Positions 17,702-27,063 of a stretch of 64,000 nucleotides of DNA are shown one piece after another (position 1 is the first letter of the stretch; every line of letters starts with the position of its first letter). The position numbers were made by a program, and so were the translations under genes. The stretch comes from Pontiella agarivorans (GTDB taxonomy: Bacteria > Verrucomicrobiota > Kiritimatiellia > Kiritimatiellales > Pontiellaceae), in assembly GCF_034531395.1 (NCBI RefSeq), contig NZ_JARVCO010000010.1, positions 682,001 to 746,000 of the forward strand, given 5' to 3'. The notes beneath the pieces were generated by a model that made no database searches, was not told the origin of the DNA, and was given only the letters and a program-made list of their open reading frames with translations.

Positions 17702-19126
17702 ATGAAGCCCGGATATACACTTGTTGCATTATGTTTGATATGCACTTCATCATTGGCATCACGCCCGAATATTTTATTTATAGCCATAGATGATCTGCGG
17801 CCGGAGTTGAATTGCTATGGCGCAACGCAGATTATTTCGCCGAACATTGATCAGCTGGCCGAGCGCGGGCTGGTGTTTAACCGGGCCTATTGCAACGTGC
17901 CGGTTTGCGGAGCATCTCGCGCCAGCTTGCTCACGGGACTTCATCCTTTACCTGATCGTTTCACTACCTATGGGTCACGCGTCGATGAGGATGCTGCCGG
18001 AATTGTTACGCTTCCCCAGCATTTTAAAGAGAACGGGTACTATACCGCCGGTGTAGGAAAGTTGTTTCATCATCCCGATGATGGACTTAAAAGCTGGACG
18101 GTTCTTCCTGTTCGGCCGGACTATCCAAATGATCTGGCGGTGCAGGAGGAGTGGCGCGATTACCGCAGTGCGGAATATGTCGGACTTCATGAACTGGAAC
18201 GTCCCGGCGGAGCAGTGGGGCCGGCCTGGGAAGCTGCTGATGTGGAGGATGATGCTTATTATGACGGGAAGACCACAACGTTAGCGCTTTCACGACTTGA
18301 GATAATGGCAAATCAGGATAAACCCTTCTTTTTGGGGGTAGGGTTTATTCGTCCGCATCTCCCATTCAATGTTCCGAAAAAATATTGGGATCTTTATCCC
18401 GAAGAAAGTATTACGCTGGCTGATAATCCGACCATGCCGGAAGGGGCTCCGAAAGAAGCGGACTTTAATTCGGGAGAGTTGCGGTCGTATAGCAATATTC
18501 CTCGTGGAAAAAATGAGTTGGTGCTGGACCCGGAAACCGCAAAGAATCTGCGCCGCGGCTATTATGCCTGTGTAAGTTATGTGGATACGCAGATCGGAAA
18601 GATCATGAAAAAACTGAATGCACTGGGGCTTGCTGATAATACAATCATCATCGTATGGGGGGATCATGGCTGGAGTTTAGGAGAGCATTCGCATTGGGGT
18701 AAGCATACCTGTTTCAATAATGCGGTTCAGACGCCGTTGATCATGCATGTTCCGGGAGGGGTGTCGGGAAAGAAAAGTGAATCATTAATTGAGTTTGTAG
18801 ATCTCTATCCAACGCTTTGTGATTTGGCTGGACTTCAAAAACCGGATCATCTGCAAGGGCGCAGCCTGGTTCCGGTGCTGAACGATCCTGAAGCTCAGGT
18901 GAATGACTATGTTTTTGCTCGCTGGCATAATGGGGAGACCATTGTCTCATCCCGTTTCAACTATACAGAGTATTATAATAAGAATGGAAAGATGATATCG
19001 AATATGCTGTACGATCGGTTTAAAGATCCCGAAGAAAACGTAAATATTGTGAATAACCCTGAATACAAATCCATTGTGAATAAACTGTCGGCTGCACTTG
19101 AAAAACATATTTCTGAAAGACGGTAA
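17702..19126 (+). CDS. Family S1 sulfatase (iduronate-2-sulfatase-like)
   Basis: A 474-residue exported sulfatase with a Sec signal peptide ending near residue 19. The metal-binding start RPNILFIAIDDL is typical of iduronate-2-sulfatase-type S1 enzymes. The FGly site is C69-G-A-S-R, the alanine variant of C-x-P/A-S-R, followed by LLTG. Also present are GKLFHH, an RPHLPFNVP segment and WGDHGWSLGEH. AGGAATT precedes the ATG. The cysteine must be oxidised to formylglycine by a maturase not found in this window. It sits between two paralogous GH-A enzymes, suggesting that both work on the same sulfated substrate. Confidence 0.92.
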   Translation: MKPGYTLVALCLICTSSLASRPNILFIAIDDLRPELNCYGATQIISPNIDQLAERGLVFNRAYCNVPVCGASRASLLTGLHPLPDRFTTYGSRVDEDAAGIVTLPQHFKENGYYTAGVGKLFHHPDDGLKSWTVLPVRPDYPNDLAVQEEWRDYRSAEYVGLHELERPGGAVGPAWEAADVEDDAYYDGKTTTLALSRLEIMANQDKPFFLGVGFIRPHLPFNVPKKYWDLYPEESITLADNPTMPEGAPKEADFNSGELRSYSNIPRGKNELVLDPETAKNLRRGYYACVSYVDTQIGKIMKKLNALGLADNTIIIVWGDHGWSLGEHSHWGKHTCFNNAVQTPLIMHVPGGVSGKKSESLIEFVDLYPTLCDLAGLQKPDHLQGRSLVPVLNDPEAQVNDYVFARWHNGETIVSSRFNYTEYYNKNGKMISNMLYDRFKDPEENVNIVNNPEYKSIVNKLSAALEKHISERR

Positions 19127-19130
19127 ATAT

Positions 19131-20651
19131 ATGCGATGCACGTTTTTGTTAATGGGAATGTGGGTGTTGCTTCTTGGAGGAACGTTCACTTATGGGAGGT
19201 CTGAATCCAAATTGGATATAACGTTGCGACTGGATGAACGGACCGATTTGCAGAAGAGTGTTTTCGGAGCGAACTGTCTCCTGATCGGTCGCCCGGTTTG
19301 GTATGACCATCCGGAATTTATAAAACGCTATGAAGAAGCAGGAACACCTTTTTTCCGTTTCCCCGGTGGTACACCGGCAAACTATTACAATCCCTTCAAA
19401 GGGATTAACGATGAAATCCCTGAGTCCGGTCGCGATTATGCGCGCAGGAATCAGGAGATTCTGGAGCGGACCAATGGTAAGGGGCAGACGCCTGCCGGCT
19501 TTTTTCGTTTTGCAAAAAAGACCGAGGCCCGTTACAGCGTCGTGGTGAACATGAGTACCCTGAGTGTCGAGGAGAATAAAAAGTGGTTAACCGAAGCAAA
19601 ACGCAGGGGAGCGGATATCGCCGCCTTCGAACTGGGCAATGAGCTCTATTTCGGCAGTTACCGATGGGCGTTCCAAACACCGGAGGATTATCTGGAGTGC
19701 GCAAAGAAAACGACGGGAATGCTGAGGCGTATTTATCCCAAGGCCAAAATCGGTGTTCTGGTGCCCAGTCATATCTATACCGATGAATCGTTTCTAAGCG
19801 ATGATGTTCCGGCGGGATTAAGACGACAGGAGGAGTGGATGGAGATGTTGCGGGGAGAGGATTTTTTCGACTCCGTGGTTATCCACCTTTATAATACGGT
19901 CGGGATGGATGGAAAAACGAAGCGAAAGAATTTTCTGCCTTACCCGGAAGCGTATAAGCATGCGCTGGCGCATCTGAATCACAGTCTGGATATTACCTGT
20001 GATCTGCTTGAAAACGAATTTCCCGGCAAGTCGATCTGGATCACGGAATATGGTCTCGGCGGTTTTTCCGGGGATCTTAGAAGTTATAAGCTGCGGGGTT
20101 CGCATTTGGGCGGTTTGTTCAGCGGGCTGATGCTGATGAAGTTTTTTGAACGTCCGTCTGTGGAAGTTTCCAGTTGGCATTCGTTCAGCCATTTTTTCGA
20201 CTATATCGGCGGAGAACAGGGATTGGGCGAAGAGCCGCATTTGCTTTACCACCATTTTAAGTTTTTCGCGGAGCCCGTGAATAAGAGCGATTATTATGCC
20301 CCGGTGAATATTGCAGGATGCCGGAAGCGGGAAGGCACCCCGCGGCATCCCGGTCAATATCCTGAAGTGGAGGGGGGCGGTTTTTTCAGTCGTTCCGGCG
20401 GGTATCTGGTGTTGATTAATAAACTGGATACGCCGTATCGCCTGGATCAATTCGAGGCTTTGTATAAAGGCCGGCAACGAAAAGTAACCTTTGTGAGGGG
20501 ACTGCAGCTTCGTCCGAGGGAAGATCAGGAGCTTTCCACGGCGCTCAGGGATCAGGTTAAACTTTCGGAAGTTGAGTTTGAGGGTGCTGATTTGAATGCC
20601 GTTGAAATTGCACCGTATTCCATTACGCGTCTCGAATTTGAATGGCGCTAG
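19131..20651 (+). CDS. Exported clan GH-A glycoside hydrolase, paralogue
   Basis: A 506-residue paralogue of the protein at 16102. It shares the RFPGGTPANYYNP segment, the acid/base glutamate in ELGNELYFG and the nucleophile glutamate in WITEYGLGG. The ATG at 19131 gives a good signal peptide (CTFLLMGMWVLLLGG); the alternative TTG at 19098 lies inside the sulfatase gene. The two copies have diverged well beyond a recent duplication and may have different linkage preferences. No enzyme family could be fixed by eye; GH39/51/79 types are the nearest impressions. Confidence 0.72.
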   Translation: MRCTFLLMGMWVLLLGGTFTYGRSESKLDITLRLDERTDLQKSVFGANCLLIGRPVWYDHPEFIKRYEEAGTPFFRFPGGTPANYYNPFKGINDEIPESGRDYARRNQEILERTNGKGQTPAGFFRFAKKTEARYSVVVNMSTLSVEENKKWLTEAKRRGADIAAFELGNELYFGSYRWAFQTPEDYLECAKKTTGMLRRIYPKAKIGVLVPSHIYTDESFLSDDVPAGLRRQEEWMEMLRGEDFFDSVVIHLYNTVGMDGKTKRKNFLPYPEAYKHALAHLNHSLDITCDLLENEFPGKSIWITEYGLGGFSGDLRSYKLRGSHLGGLFSGLMLMKFFERPSVEVSSWHSFSHFFDYIGGEQGLGEEPHLLYHHFKFFAEPVNKSDYYAPVNIAGCRKREGTPRHPGQYPEVEGGGFFSRSGGYLVLINKLDTPYRLDQFEALYKGRQRKVTFVRGLQLRPREDQELSTALRDQVKLSEVEFEGADLNAVEIAPYSITRLEFEWR

Positions 20652-20758
20652 CAGGGCGTCTTATATAGCCCTTCACGCGTGGCAATCACGTGGCAGGTCC
20701 GGGGAGATTCTGACCCAAACCGATTTCATTCGACCGAAACGGCAAATGTCGTTCATGA

Positions 20759-20776
20759 ATGCCGTTTAACGGCATC
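20759..20776 (+). promoter_or_regulatory. CGGCATC motif within a palindrome, before CBM6-sulfatase
   Basis: ATGCCGTT-T-AACGGCAT is a near-perfect 17-nt palindrome; its right half contains CGGCATC (20770-20776), 34 nt before the ATG at 20811. CGTTCA precedes it. Confidence 0.45.
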
Positions 20777-20810
20777 TACTATTAAACGAAGGTTTAAAAA
20801 TGAGGTGGAA

Positions 20811-23666
20811 ATGAATGTTAGCCGTTTGTTGTGTGCTGCAGGTGCATTGCTGGTTTCAGCCGTCTGGGCGGAAGCGTATACCAATGTAATTATCGTTATG
20901 GCCGATGATTTTGGTTATGAATGCGTTGAGGACTATGGCGGAGAATCTTATTCTACTCCTGAAATGTCTGAAATGGCCCTTGAAGGAGTGCGGTTTGAAC
21001 ATGCGCATTCGCAACCCATTTGTACACCTTCCCGCGTTCAGATTATGTCTGGAAAATACAACGTTCGGAATTATACCAAGTTTGCCACGCTGGATCAGAG
21101 TCAGGATACGTTCGGGAATCCATTTAAGAATGCAGGTTATGAAACCTGTATTGTCGGTAAATGGCAGTTGGGAGGAAATCAACAGACCCTTGAAAACTTT
21201 GGTTTTGATCATCACTGTGTCTGGCGTATGGGTTCGGCCAATCAGGAACGGTATTGGGGACCTATTTTTGAAGTGGATGGGGAAAGTAAGTCGTATCCAG
21301 GGCAATATGGCCCTGATATCCAGCAGAACTATGTCACAAATTTTATTCAGGGATGTATTGATGAAGATAAACCGTTTTTCCTCTACTACCCCATTTTGTT
21401 GACGCACTCTCCCTATCAGCCAACCCCTGACTCCGCCATTGTGAGTACACCCGGATGGGATTCTACGTATTGGACGGAGGCTCAGTCGGAGACCAATTAT
21501 TTTGGTGATATGGTTGAATATATGGACAAGCAGCTGGGGGAGCTGCGTGATTTCCTGGAGCAAAAAGGCATCGATGATGAAACGCTGCTGATTTTTACGG
21601 GGGACAACGGAACCGGAATGTCGATTTATTCGATGCAGAATGGGGTATTGGTTCGAGGAGGCAAGGGGCAGACGAAAGAGTCGGGAACGCGCGTTCCATT
21701 ATTTGCCGCCATGCCGGGGACCGTGCAGTCCAATCTGGTTGTTTCTCCGATTGTTGATTTTTCCGATATCTATGCAACGATTATGGATATTACAGATCTT
21801 CCGTACATTCCCGGGGAAGAGGATGATAAAGATGGAGTCAGTTTTCTTCCTCAACTGAAAGGGGATGCCGGCACACCACGGGATCACAGCTATTGCTGGT
21901 ACATGAAGCGTACGGATATGACGGATATCCGTCAGTTTGTTCAGGATGAAACCTATAAACTGTATATAACCGGTAAGTTTTACAATAAAACAAACGACGT
22001 GCTGGAAACCACTTCGCTTGCGGATGGGGTGCTTACTCCCGGTGAGCTGGCGCTGAAATCCTATTTCAACAGTCTGCTGATGCAGTACGATGCATTGCGG
22101 CCGGACGGGATTCCCTATAACAACAGCATTCCATATCCAATCCCTGGAAAGATCGAGGCCGAGTACTACGATTATGGCTTGGAAGGGATCACCTATCATG
22201 ATTCCACCGAAGATTCCAATGCAGGAGGAGATAAGCGGACTGATGATGTTGATATTCATACGGTTGGCGGAGCGACTGTTATTGATGAAATTTCAGCAGG
22301 AGAGTGGCTGGAATATACCGTGAACGTCGAAACGAATGGTACGTATGCGATCGTTGTTCGCTACGCTGCCGAATCTGCGGGAGGTCGTCTTCATTTCGAG
22401 GTGAATGGTGTGCCGGTTTCCGGAACGCTAGAACTGCCGGCTACCGGCTCTTTTTCGACATATTCAACCGTTGAGATCAACGATGTGCAGCTTTCAGGCG
22501 GAACCCGCAAGCTGACCATGGTGTTTGATCAACCCGGAATGAGTATAGACCGTTTTACAGCGAGTTATGTCGGCCCTCCGGGTTCCTTGCCGCAACCTCC
22601 GGTCAGTGCCACTTTAATCGATTATCAGCATGAAGATTCAGACCGTAATACCACCTTGCCGAATTTGGAAAATGGCGGTACTGATCAAACGGGCTGGAAT
22701 GCCGATTCTGTCTACATCAACCCGACCGGGTCCGGAGATCTAAAGATCGAAGAGCCTGCGAGTGGCGGTAATATTCAGTTCAATCTTTCTGCTCCGCTGA
22801 CCAATGGGATGGTTGAAGTGGAATTTCGAATTTCCAGTTATGACCTTACGGGAATCTCCAATATCCGTGATGGCATGGGCTTTGAACTGTGGAGCGCAAC
22901 GCAAAGCGCGAACCAGTCCGTTAAAATGAAAACGGAATGGTTCACCTCCGGAGCGCGCTTGAGAATGGCCGGGCCGAATGCAGATGGAAGCGGCTTTCAA
23001 TATCCTTCGGTTTCTCTGGGATCAGATGCTTCCACCAATGGAATTATCTACCGTTTCGAAGCTGATCTCGATGCCGGAACATATCAGGTCTTTTCCAAAC
23101 GGGATTCTGATACGGAATTCAGTGCAATGGGTGTTCCCGGCGTATGCAGCAACATCACGCAGGTGCGCCTGCAAACCACGGCGAATCCGGCCTGGCCTTC
23201 CGGCACCTTTGTGAATATTGATTACTTTACGTTGAAACAAATACTGCCGGAGACCGGAGGACTTGTTTTTGCAGACTGGGCGGCGCAATTTCCAACTCTT
23301 GGAGCTCTGACGAACTCTACCGATAATCCCGACGGTGACGCATTCAACAATCTCTATGAATTCGCATTTGGAGGCATTCCGACAAATCGTGAAAATCTGG
23401 GACATTTACCGGTTTTCCAGGCATTGGAAGACAGTACCGGCCACTGGTTTGAGTTTGTTTACGCCCGCCGCATCAATCCGGAACAGTCGGGTCTCGTGTA
23501 TACACTTGAAAAAAATACAAATCTGGTAGACGGCATCTGGAACAGTGCCAGTAACGAGCTGGTTGCCGTTGGAATCCTTGATGAAAATTTTGAGGTGGTC
23601 ACGAATCGTTTTCCAACTGCCGAACTTGGGGCCCAATTTATTCAGCTTCAGGTTGATGAGCTGTAA
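20811..23666 (+). CDS. Multidomain sulfatase with CBM6 and C-terminal modules
   Basis: A 951-residue exported protein. Domains in order: Sec signal peptide (1-22), S1 sulfatase with FGly site C71-T-P-S-R (23 to about 430), a CBM6/CBM35-type carbohydrate-binding domain starting at IPGKIEAEYYD (about 443-587), a jelly-roll-like module beginning LIDYQHED (about 600-810), and a C-terminal module with DNPDGDAFNNLYEFA (about 818-951). The last two recur in other proteins here. The ATG at 20811 has AGGTGG and a signal peptide; the longer frame from 20679 has neither. Linking sulfatase to binding domains suggests action on insoluble or surface-bound polysaccharide. Confidence 0.9.
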   Translation: MNVSRLLCAAGALLVSAVWAEAYTNVIIVMADDFGYECVEDYGGESYSTPEMSEMALEGVRFEHAHSQPICTPSRVQIMSGKYNVRNYTKFATLDQSQDTFGNPFKNAGYETCIVGKWQLGGNQQTLENFGFDHHCVWRMGSANQERYWGPIFEVDGESKSYPGQYGPDIQQNYVTNFIQGCIDEDKPFFLYYPILLTHSPYQPTPDSAIVSTPGWDSTYWTEAQSETNYFGDMVEYMDKQLGELRDFLEQKGIDDETLLIFTGDNGTGMSIYSMQNGVLVRGGKGQTKESGTRVPLFAAMPGTVQSNLVVSPIVDFSDIYATIMDITDLPYIPGEEDDKDGVSFLPQLKGDAGTPRDHSYCWYMKRTDMTDIRQFVQDETYKLYITGKFYNKTNDVLETTSLADGVLTPGELALKSYFNSLLMQYDALRPDGIPYNNSIPYPIPGKIEAEYYDYGLEGITYHDSTEDSNAGGDKRTDDVDIHTVGGATVIDEISAGEWLEYTVNVETNGTYAIVVRYAAESAGGRLHFEVNGVPVSGTLELPATGSFSTYSTVEINDVQLSGGTRKLTMVFDQPGMSIDRFTASYVGPPGSLPQPPVSATLIDYQHEDSDRNTTLPNLENGGTDQTGWNADSVYINPTGSGDLKIEEPASGGNIQFNLSAPLTNGMVEVEFRISSYDLTGISNIRDGMGFELWSATQSANQSVKMKTEWFTSGARLRMAGPNADGSGFQYPSVSLGSDASTNGIIYRFEADLDAGTYQVFSKRDSDTEFSAMGVPGVCSNITQVRLQTTANPAWPSGTFVNIDYFTLKQILPETGGLVFADWAAQFPTLGALTNSTDNPDGDAFNNLYEFAFGGIPTNRENLGHLPVFQALEDSTGHWFEFVYARRINPEQSGLVYTLEKNTNLVDGIWNSASNELVAVGILDENFEVVTNRFPTAELGAQFIQLQVDEL

Positions 23667-23687
23667 ACTTAGTTGAAAGGAATAGAA

Positions 23688-25385
23688 ATGAATCGTAGGA
23701 GTTTTGTAGCAGGAGTTGGTGTTTCAGCGGTCGTGGTACCCCGGGTGTGGGCTGGGGCAGCGGAGAAACCGAATATTATTTTTGTGATGTCGGATGATCA
23801 TACCTCTCAGGCGGTAGGGGTGTATGGTGGCCGGCTGGCGAAACTGAATCCTACGCCGACCATTGATGCACTTGCAAACGATGGGATCGTGATGGAAAAC
23901 GCATTCTGTACCAATGCCATCTGTACGCCCAGCCGGGCCTGCATCATGACCGGGCAATACAGTGCGGTGAATGGCTGCCCGACCCTTAACGATGCACTTC
24001 CGCCCGAGCGGCAATACCTTTCCATGGAAATGAATAAGGCCGGCTATCAAACGGCCATTGTTGGGAAATGGCATCTGCATAAACGACCTTCAACTTTCGA
24101 TTACTATAAAGTACTGCCCGGGCAGGGAACCTATTTTGATCCGGTTTTCTATGAAAAGGGCGCCAGGGGAACGATTCAGCAAGGCCGGAAAAAGTATGGG
24201 CCTGACGCGGTGCAGATGAAGGGACATTCTTCGGACTGCATTGCCGATTCCGCATTGGAGTGGTTTAAGACGAAGCGCGATCCGAACCAACCCTTTTTCC
24301 TGAAGTTGCACTTCAAAGCACCGCATGATTATTTTGAATATGCGCCGCGCTATGAATCCTACCTGGCCGATGTGGATATTCCGGAACCGGCCAATATGTG
24401 GGACCAGAAAAGAAACGGATCGATCGCCACGGGCGGTGCCAACGATGAATTGCGTCACATCATCGGAACTTCCGTGGGTCGCAGGAATCATCGGCGCAAC
24501 TATGCTGAGGATCCGCACACCCCCTGGGCGGATAAGATTGATCATAATTTGAGCGACGAGGAGATCACGAAACAGGCCTATCAACTATACATGAAGGCCT
24601 ATTTGCGTTGTGTGAAAGGGGTAGATGATAACCTTAAGCGAGTAATAGATTATCTGAAAGCGGAAGGGCTCTACGACAATACGGTCATCATGTATACCGG
24701 AGATCAGGGCTTCTATCTCGGCGAACATGATCTGATTGATAAACGCTGGGCTTACGAAGAAGCAATGCGCATGCCGTTTGTTATGCGTTATCCGCAATCG
24801 ATCAAGGCGGGGCAACGTTCGGATGTCATTATTGAAAATGTCGATTACGCACCTACCATGCTGGACTTTGCCGGAGTACCGACTCCCGGCTATATGCAAG
24901 GCCGGAGTTTTAAAACTATTCTGGAATCGGGTGTTGAACCGAAGACGTGGAAAAAGGCGGCCTACTATCATTACTGGATGCATATGGCGCATCACGACAA
25001 CCCCGCGCACATTGCCATCCGTACCAAACGGTATAAGCTGATCTTTTTCTACGGAACGGACTGGCGAAAAAATGCCGATACGCCGGATACACCGCCAGCG
25101 TGGGAGCTTTACGATCTCAAAAAGGATCCGCATGAAGATAACAACGTCTACGATCATCCGGAGTACGCTGAAATTGTCACTCAGCTGAAAAAGGACCTGA
25201 AAGCGTTGCGTAAAGAGTATCGGGAAGATGATCCCAAATTTGCGTTCAATAAAGCCATCAACGACTACTGGGAGTATGGTGATGAGGCGCGTGCCAAAGC
25301 CGTTGAAATTTCGCATTCGGTGGTGCAGAAAGTGAAAGACGGAACCTGGCCGCATAATACGCCAGCGCAGATGAAAGCCTATTAA
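23688..25385 (+). CDS. Family S1 sulfatase with Tat signal
   Basis: A 565-residue sulfatase with a twin-arginine leader (NRRSFVAG, hydrophobic stretch, VWAGAAE). The catalytic start is KPNIIFVMSDDHT, the FGly site C79-T-P-S-R-A-C with IMTG, and GKWHLHK plus YTGDQGFYLGEHDL are in place. A C-terminal region of about 50 residues after the usual ending is helical. The start at 23688 follows AAAGGAATAG at good spacing; an upstream TTG is less likely. Tat export suggests folding before transport. It lies 21 bp after the CBM6-sulfatase gene, so they probably share a transcript. Confidence 0.92.
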   Translation: MNRRSFVAGVGVSAVVVPRVWAGAAEKPNIIFVMSDDHTSQAVGVYGGRLAKLNPTPTIDALANDGIVMENAFCTNAICTPSRACIMTGQYSAVNGCPTLNDALPPERQYLSMEMNKAGYQTAIVGKWHLHKRPSTFDYYKVLPGQGTYFDPVFYEKGARGTIQQGRKKYGPDAVQMKGHSSDCIADSALEWFKTKRDPNQPFFLKLHFKAPHDYFEYAPRYESYLADVDIPEPANMWDQKRNGSIATGGANDELRHIIGTSVGRRNHRRNYAEDPHTPWADKIDHNLSDEEITKQAYQLYMKAYLRCVKGVDDNLKRVIDYLKAEGLYDNTVIMYTGDQGFYLGEHDLIDKRWAYEEAMRMPFVMRYPQSIKAGQRSDVIIENVDYAPTMLDFAGVPTPGYMQGRSFKTILESGVEPKTWKKAAYYHYWMHMAHHDNPAHIAIRTKRYKLIFFYGTDWRKNADTPDTPPAWELYDLKKDPHEDNNVYDHPEYAEIVTQLKKDLKALRKEYREDDPKFAFNKAINDYWEYGDEARAKAVEISHSVVQKVKDGTWPHNTPAQMKAY

Positions 25386-25413
25386 AACGATTTAAAAACA
25401 AGTTTTCATTCAA

Positions 25414-25433
25414 GATGCCGTGCGGGCGGCATC
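25414..25433 (+). promoter_or_regulatory. CGGCATC motif in an inverted repeat, before GH29 gene
   Basis: GATGCCG-N6-CGGCATC is a perfect 7-bp inverted repeat, 59 nt before the fucosidase start. TTTCATTCAA precedes it. A second small hairpin, CGGTctctgatACCG, follows at 25446-25460. Confidence 0.45.
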
Positions 25434-25492
25434 CTAATGGTATTCGGTCTCTGATACCGATCACCTACACTTTGTTCAGGAGAAAATAACGC

Positions 25493-26989
25493 ATGAAAAA
25501 AAGTAGAATCCTATTAACAATTGCCGTGATGGCAACCGGACTGGCGAACGCAGCAGAGCAGGTTTATTTGCCTACGGAAGAATCGCTTTCAACGCATAAT
25601 GCTGAGCCGGAATGGCTGAAGGATGCCAAGCTGGGCATCTATTTCCACTGGGGCGTCTATTCCGTTCCGGCCTTTCATGACGAATGGTATCCGCGCCGGA
25701 TGCATCAGCCCGGCGAGGATTGTTTCGAGCATCATAAGAAAACCTATGGCGATCAGTCAGAATTCGGCTATCACGAGTTCGTAAAGGATTTCAAAGCCGA
25801 GCATTTTAATCCGGAGGAATGGGCCGACCTGTTCCAGAAAGCCGGTGCACGGTTTGCCGGTCCGGTGGCTGAGCACCATGATGGTTTTTCCATGTGGGAC
25901 AGTGATGTAACGCCTTGGAATGCGATGGATATGGGGCCGAAGCGTGACATTCTCGGCGAACTCTTCCAGTCTTTGGAAAAGCGCGACATGAAGACCATTG
26001 CCACGTTCCATCACTCGCGCAATCTACAACGCTATGACGAGTCGGAATGGAATAAAAAGAAGGGGCAGAAGTTTAAAGATAGCCATTTTCCTTATAAGAA
26101 GGAATGGTTCACCGGTTCGGACGACCCGAAGCTTCAGTATATGTATGGGAATATGCCGGAAGCCCAGTGGAATGAAGAAGTCTGGTTAGGAAAACTCAAG
26201 GAAGTGATTGATACCTATCACCCGGATATCATCTGGTTTGATACTTGGATGGACAGCGTCCCGCTGGACTACCGCTATGCGTTTTCCGCCTACTATTTAA
26301 ACGCGGCCGAAAAGTGGGGTAAGGACGTTTGCATAGTTCGTAAACAACAGGATCTTCCGCTTAGTTTTTCGATTAATGATCAGGAAAAGTCCCGGGAGCC
26401 GAAGGCATTGCCGCAGCTCTGGATGACCGACGACACGATCAGCACCGGAAGCTGGTGCTATACGACCGACCTCGAAATCAAACCGCTCTATAAAGTGGTG
26501 CATGCGCTGATTGACACCATCAGTAAAAACGGGGTGATGCTGTTGAATGTATCACCGATGGCGAATGGGATTATTCCTGATGAGCAGCGTGAGTCCCTGT
26601 TATCTCTGGGTGCCTGGCTGAAAAAGAACGGTAAAGCCGTCTATGAAACACGTCCGTGGATCGAAGCCGCAGAAGGGCCCACGGCAGAACCGGGCGGCGG
26701 ATACAGCGACCATAAAGTATTCCTGGCACTGGAATATTCCGTAAAGGATATCCGCTACACCGCTTCAAAGGATGGGAAAACGGTCTACGCTTTTACCATG
26801 GGGATTCCGGCCAAAGGGGAAACCATTCTGTTGGAAACCTTCGCGAAGAAAAAAATTGCTGTGGCGGATGTCACGTTGCTTGACGGCAAAAAAGTGAAAT
26901 GGGCAATGACCGATAAAGGGTTGGAGATCAAACTGAAGAAAGCTGTAGATAATGAGTTTGCTGCGATCTTTAAAATTACACTGAAATAA
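25493..26989 (+). CDS. GH29 alpha-L-fucosidase, first copy
   Basis: A 498-residue exported enzyme (signal peptide 1-20) that should release alpha-linked L-fucose by a retaining mechanism. GH29 signatures: LGIYFHWGVYS (48-57), AEHHDGFSMWDS (H128-H-D130) and the nucleophile D250 in IIWFDTW. The C-terminal beta-sandwich domain starts near 400. Acid/base residues are poorly conserved in GH29 and were not assigned. The gene has its own terminator and is followed by a paralogue of identical length. It has one TTCCA-N5-TGGAA palindrome at 25964. Confidence 0.93.
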   Translation: MKKSRILLTIAVMATGLANAAEQVYLPTEESLSTHNAEPEWLKDAKLGIYFHWGVYSVPAFHDEWYPRRMHQPGEDCFEHHKKTYGDQSEFGYHEFVKDFKAEHFNPEEWADLFQKAGARFAGPVAEHHDGFSMWDSDVTPWNAMDMGPKRDILGELFQSLEKRDMKTIATFHHSRNLQRYDESEWNKKKGQKFKDSHFPYKKEWFTGSDDPKLQYMYGNMPEAQWNEEVWLGKLKEVIDTYHPDIIWFDTWMDSVPLDYRYAFSAYYLNAAEKWGKDVCIVRKQQDLPLSFSINDQEKSREPKALPQLWMTDDTISTGSWCYTTDLEIKPLYKVVHALIDTISKNGVMLLNVSPMANGIIPDEQRESLLSLGAWLKKNGKAVYETRPWIEAAEGPTAEPGGGYSDHKVFLALEYSVKDIRYTASKDGKTVYAFTMGIPAKGETILLETFAKKKIAVADVTLLDGKKVKWAMTDKGLEIKLKKAVDNEFAAIFKITLK

Positions 26990-27008
26990 ATGGTTGTTTC
27001 GCTTGAAC

Positions 27009-27048
27009 TCCGCATGCATCCGTTACCGGACTGCGTGCGGATTTTTTT
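27009..27048 (+). terminator. Terminator between the two GH29 genes
   Basis: TCCGCATGC/GCGTGCGGA stem with one G-T pair, an inner TCCG/CGGA stem and seven T. It separates the tandem genes, but the second gene has little room (15 bp) for its own promoter, so read-through or attenuation is possible. Confidence 0.8.
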
Positions 27049-27063
27049 GGAGAGATAGGTCGG

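Noticed and set aside
25964-25978. F-Q-x-L-E as a protein motif shared by unrelated enzymes
   Set aside because: The same DNA palindrome is found in two other reading frames, so the protein similarity is a by-product of the DNA repeat.
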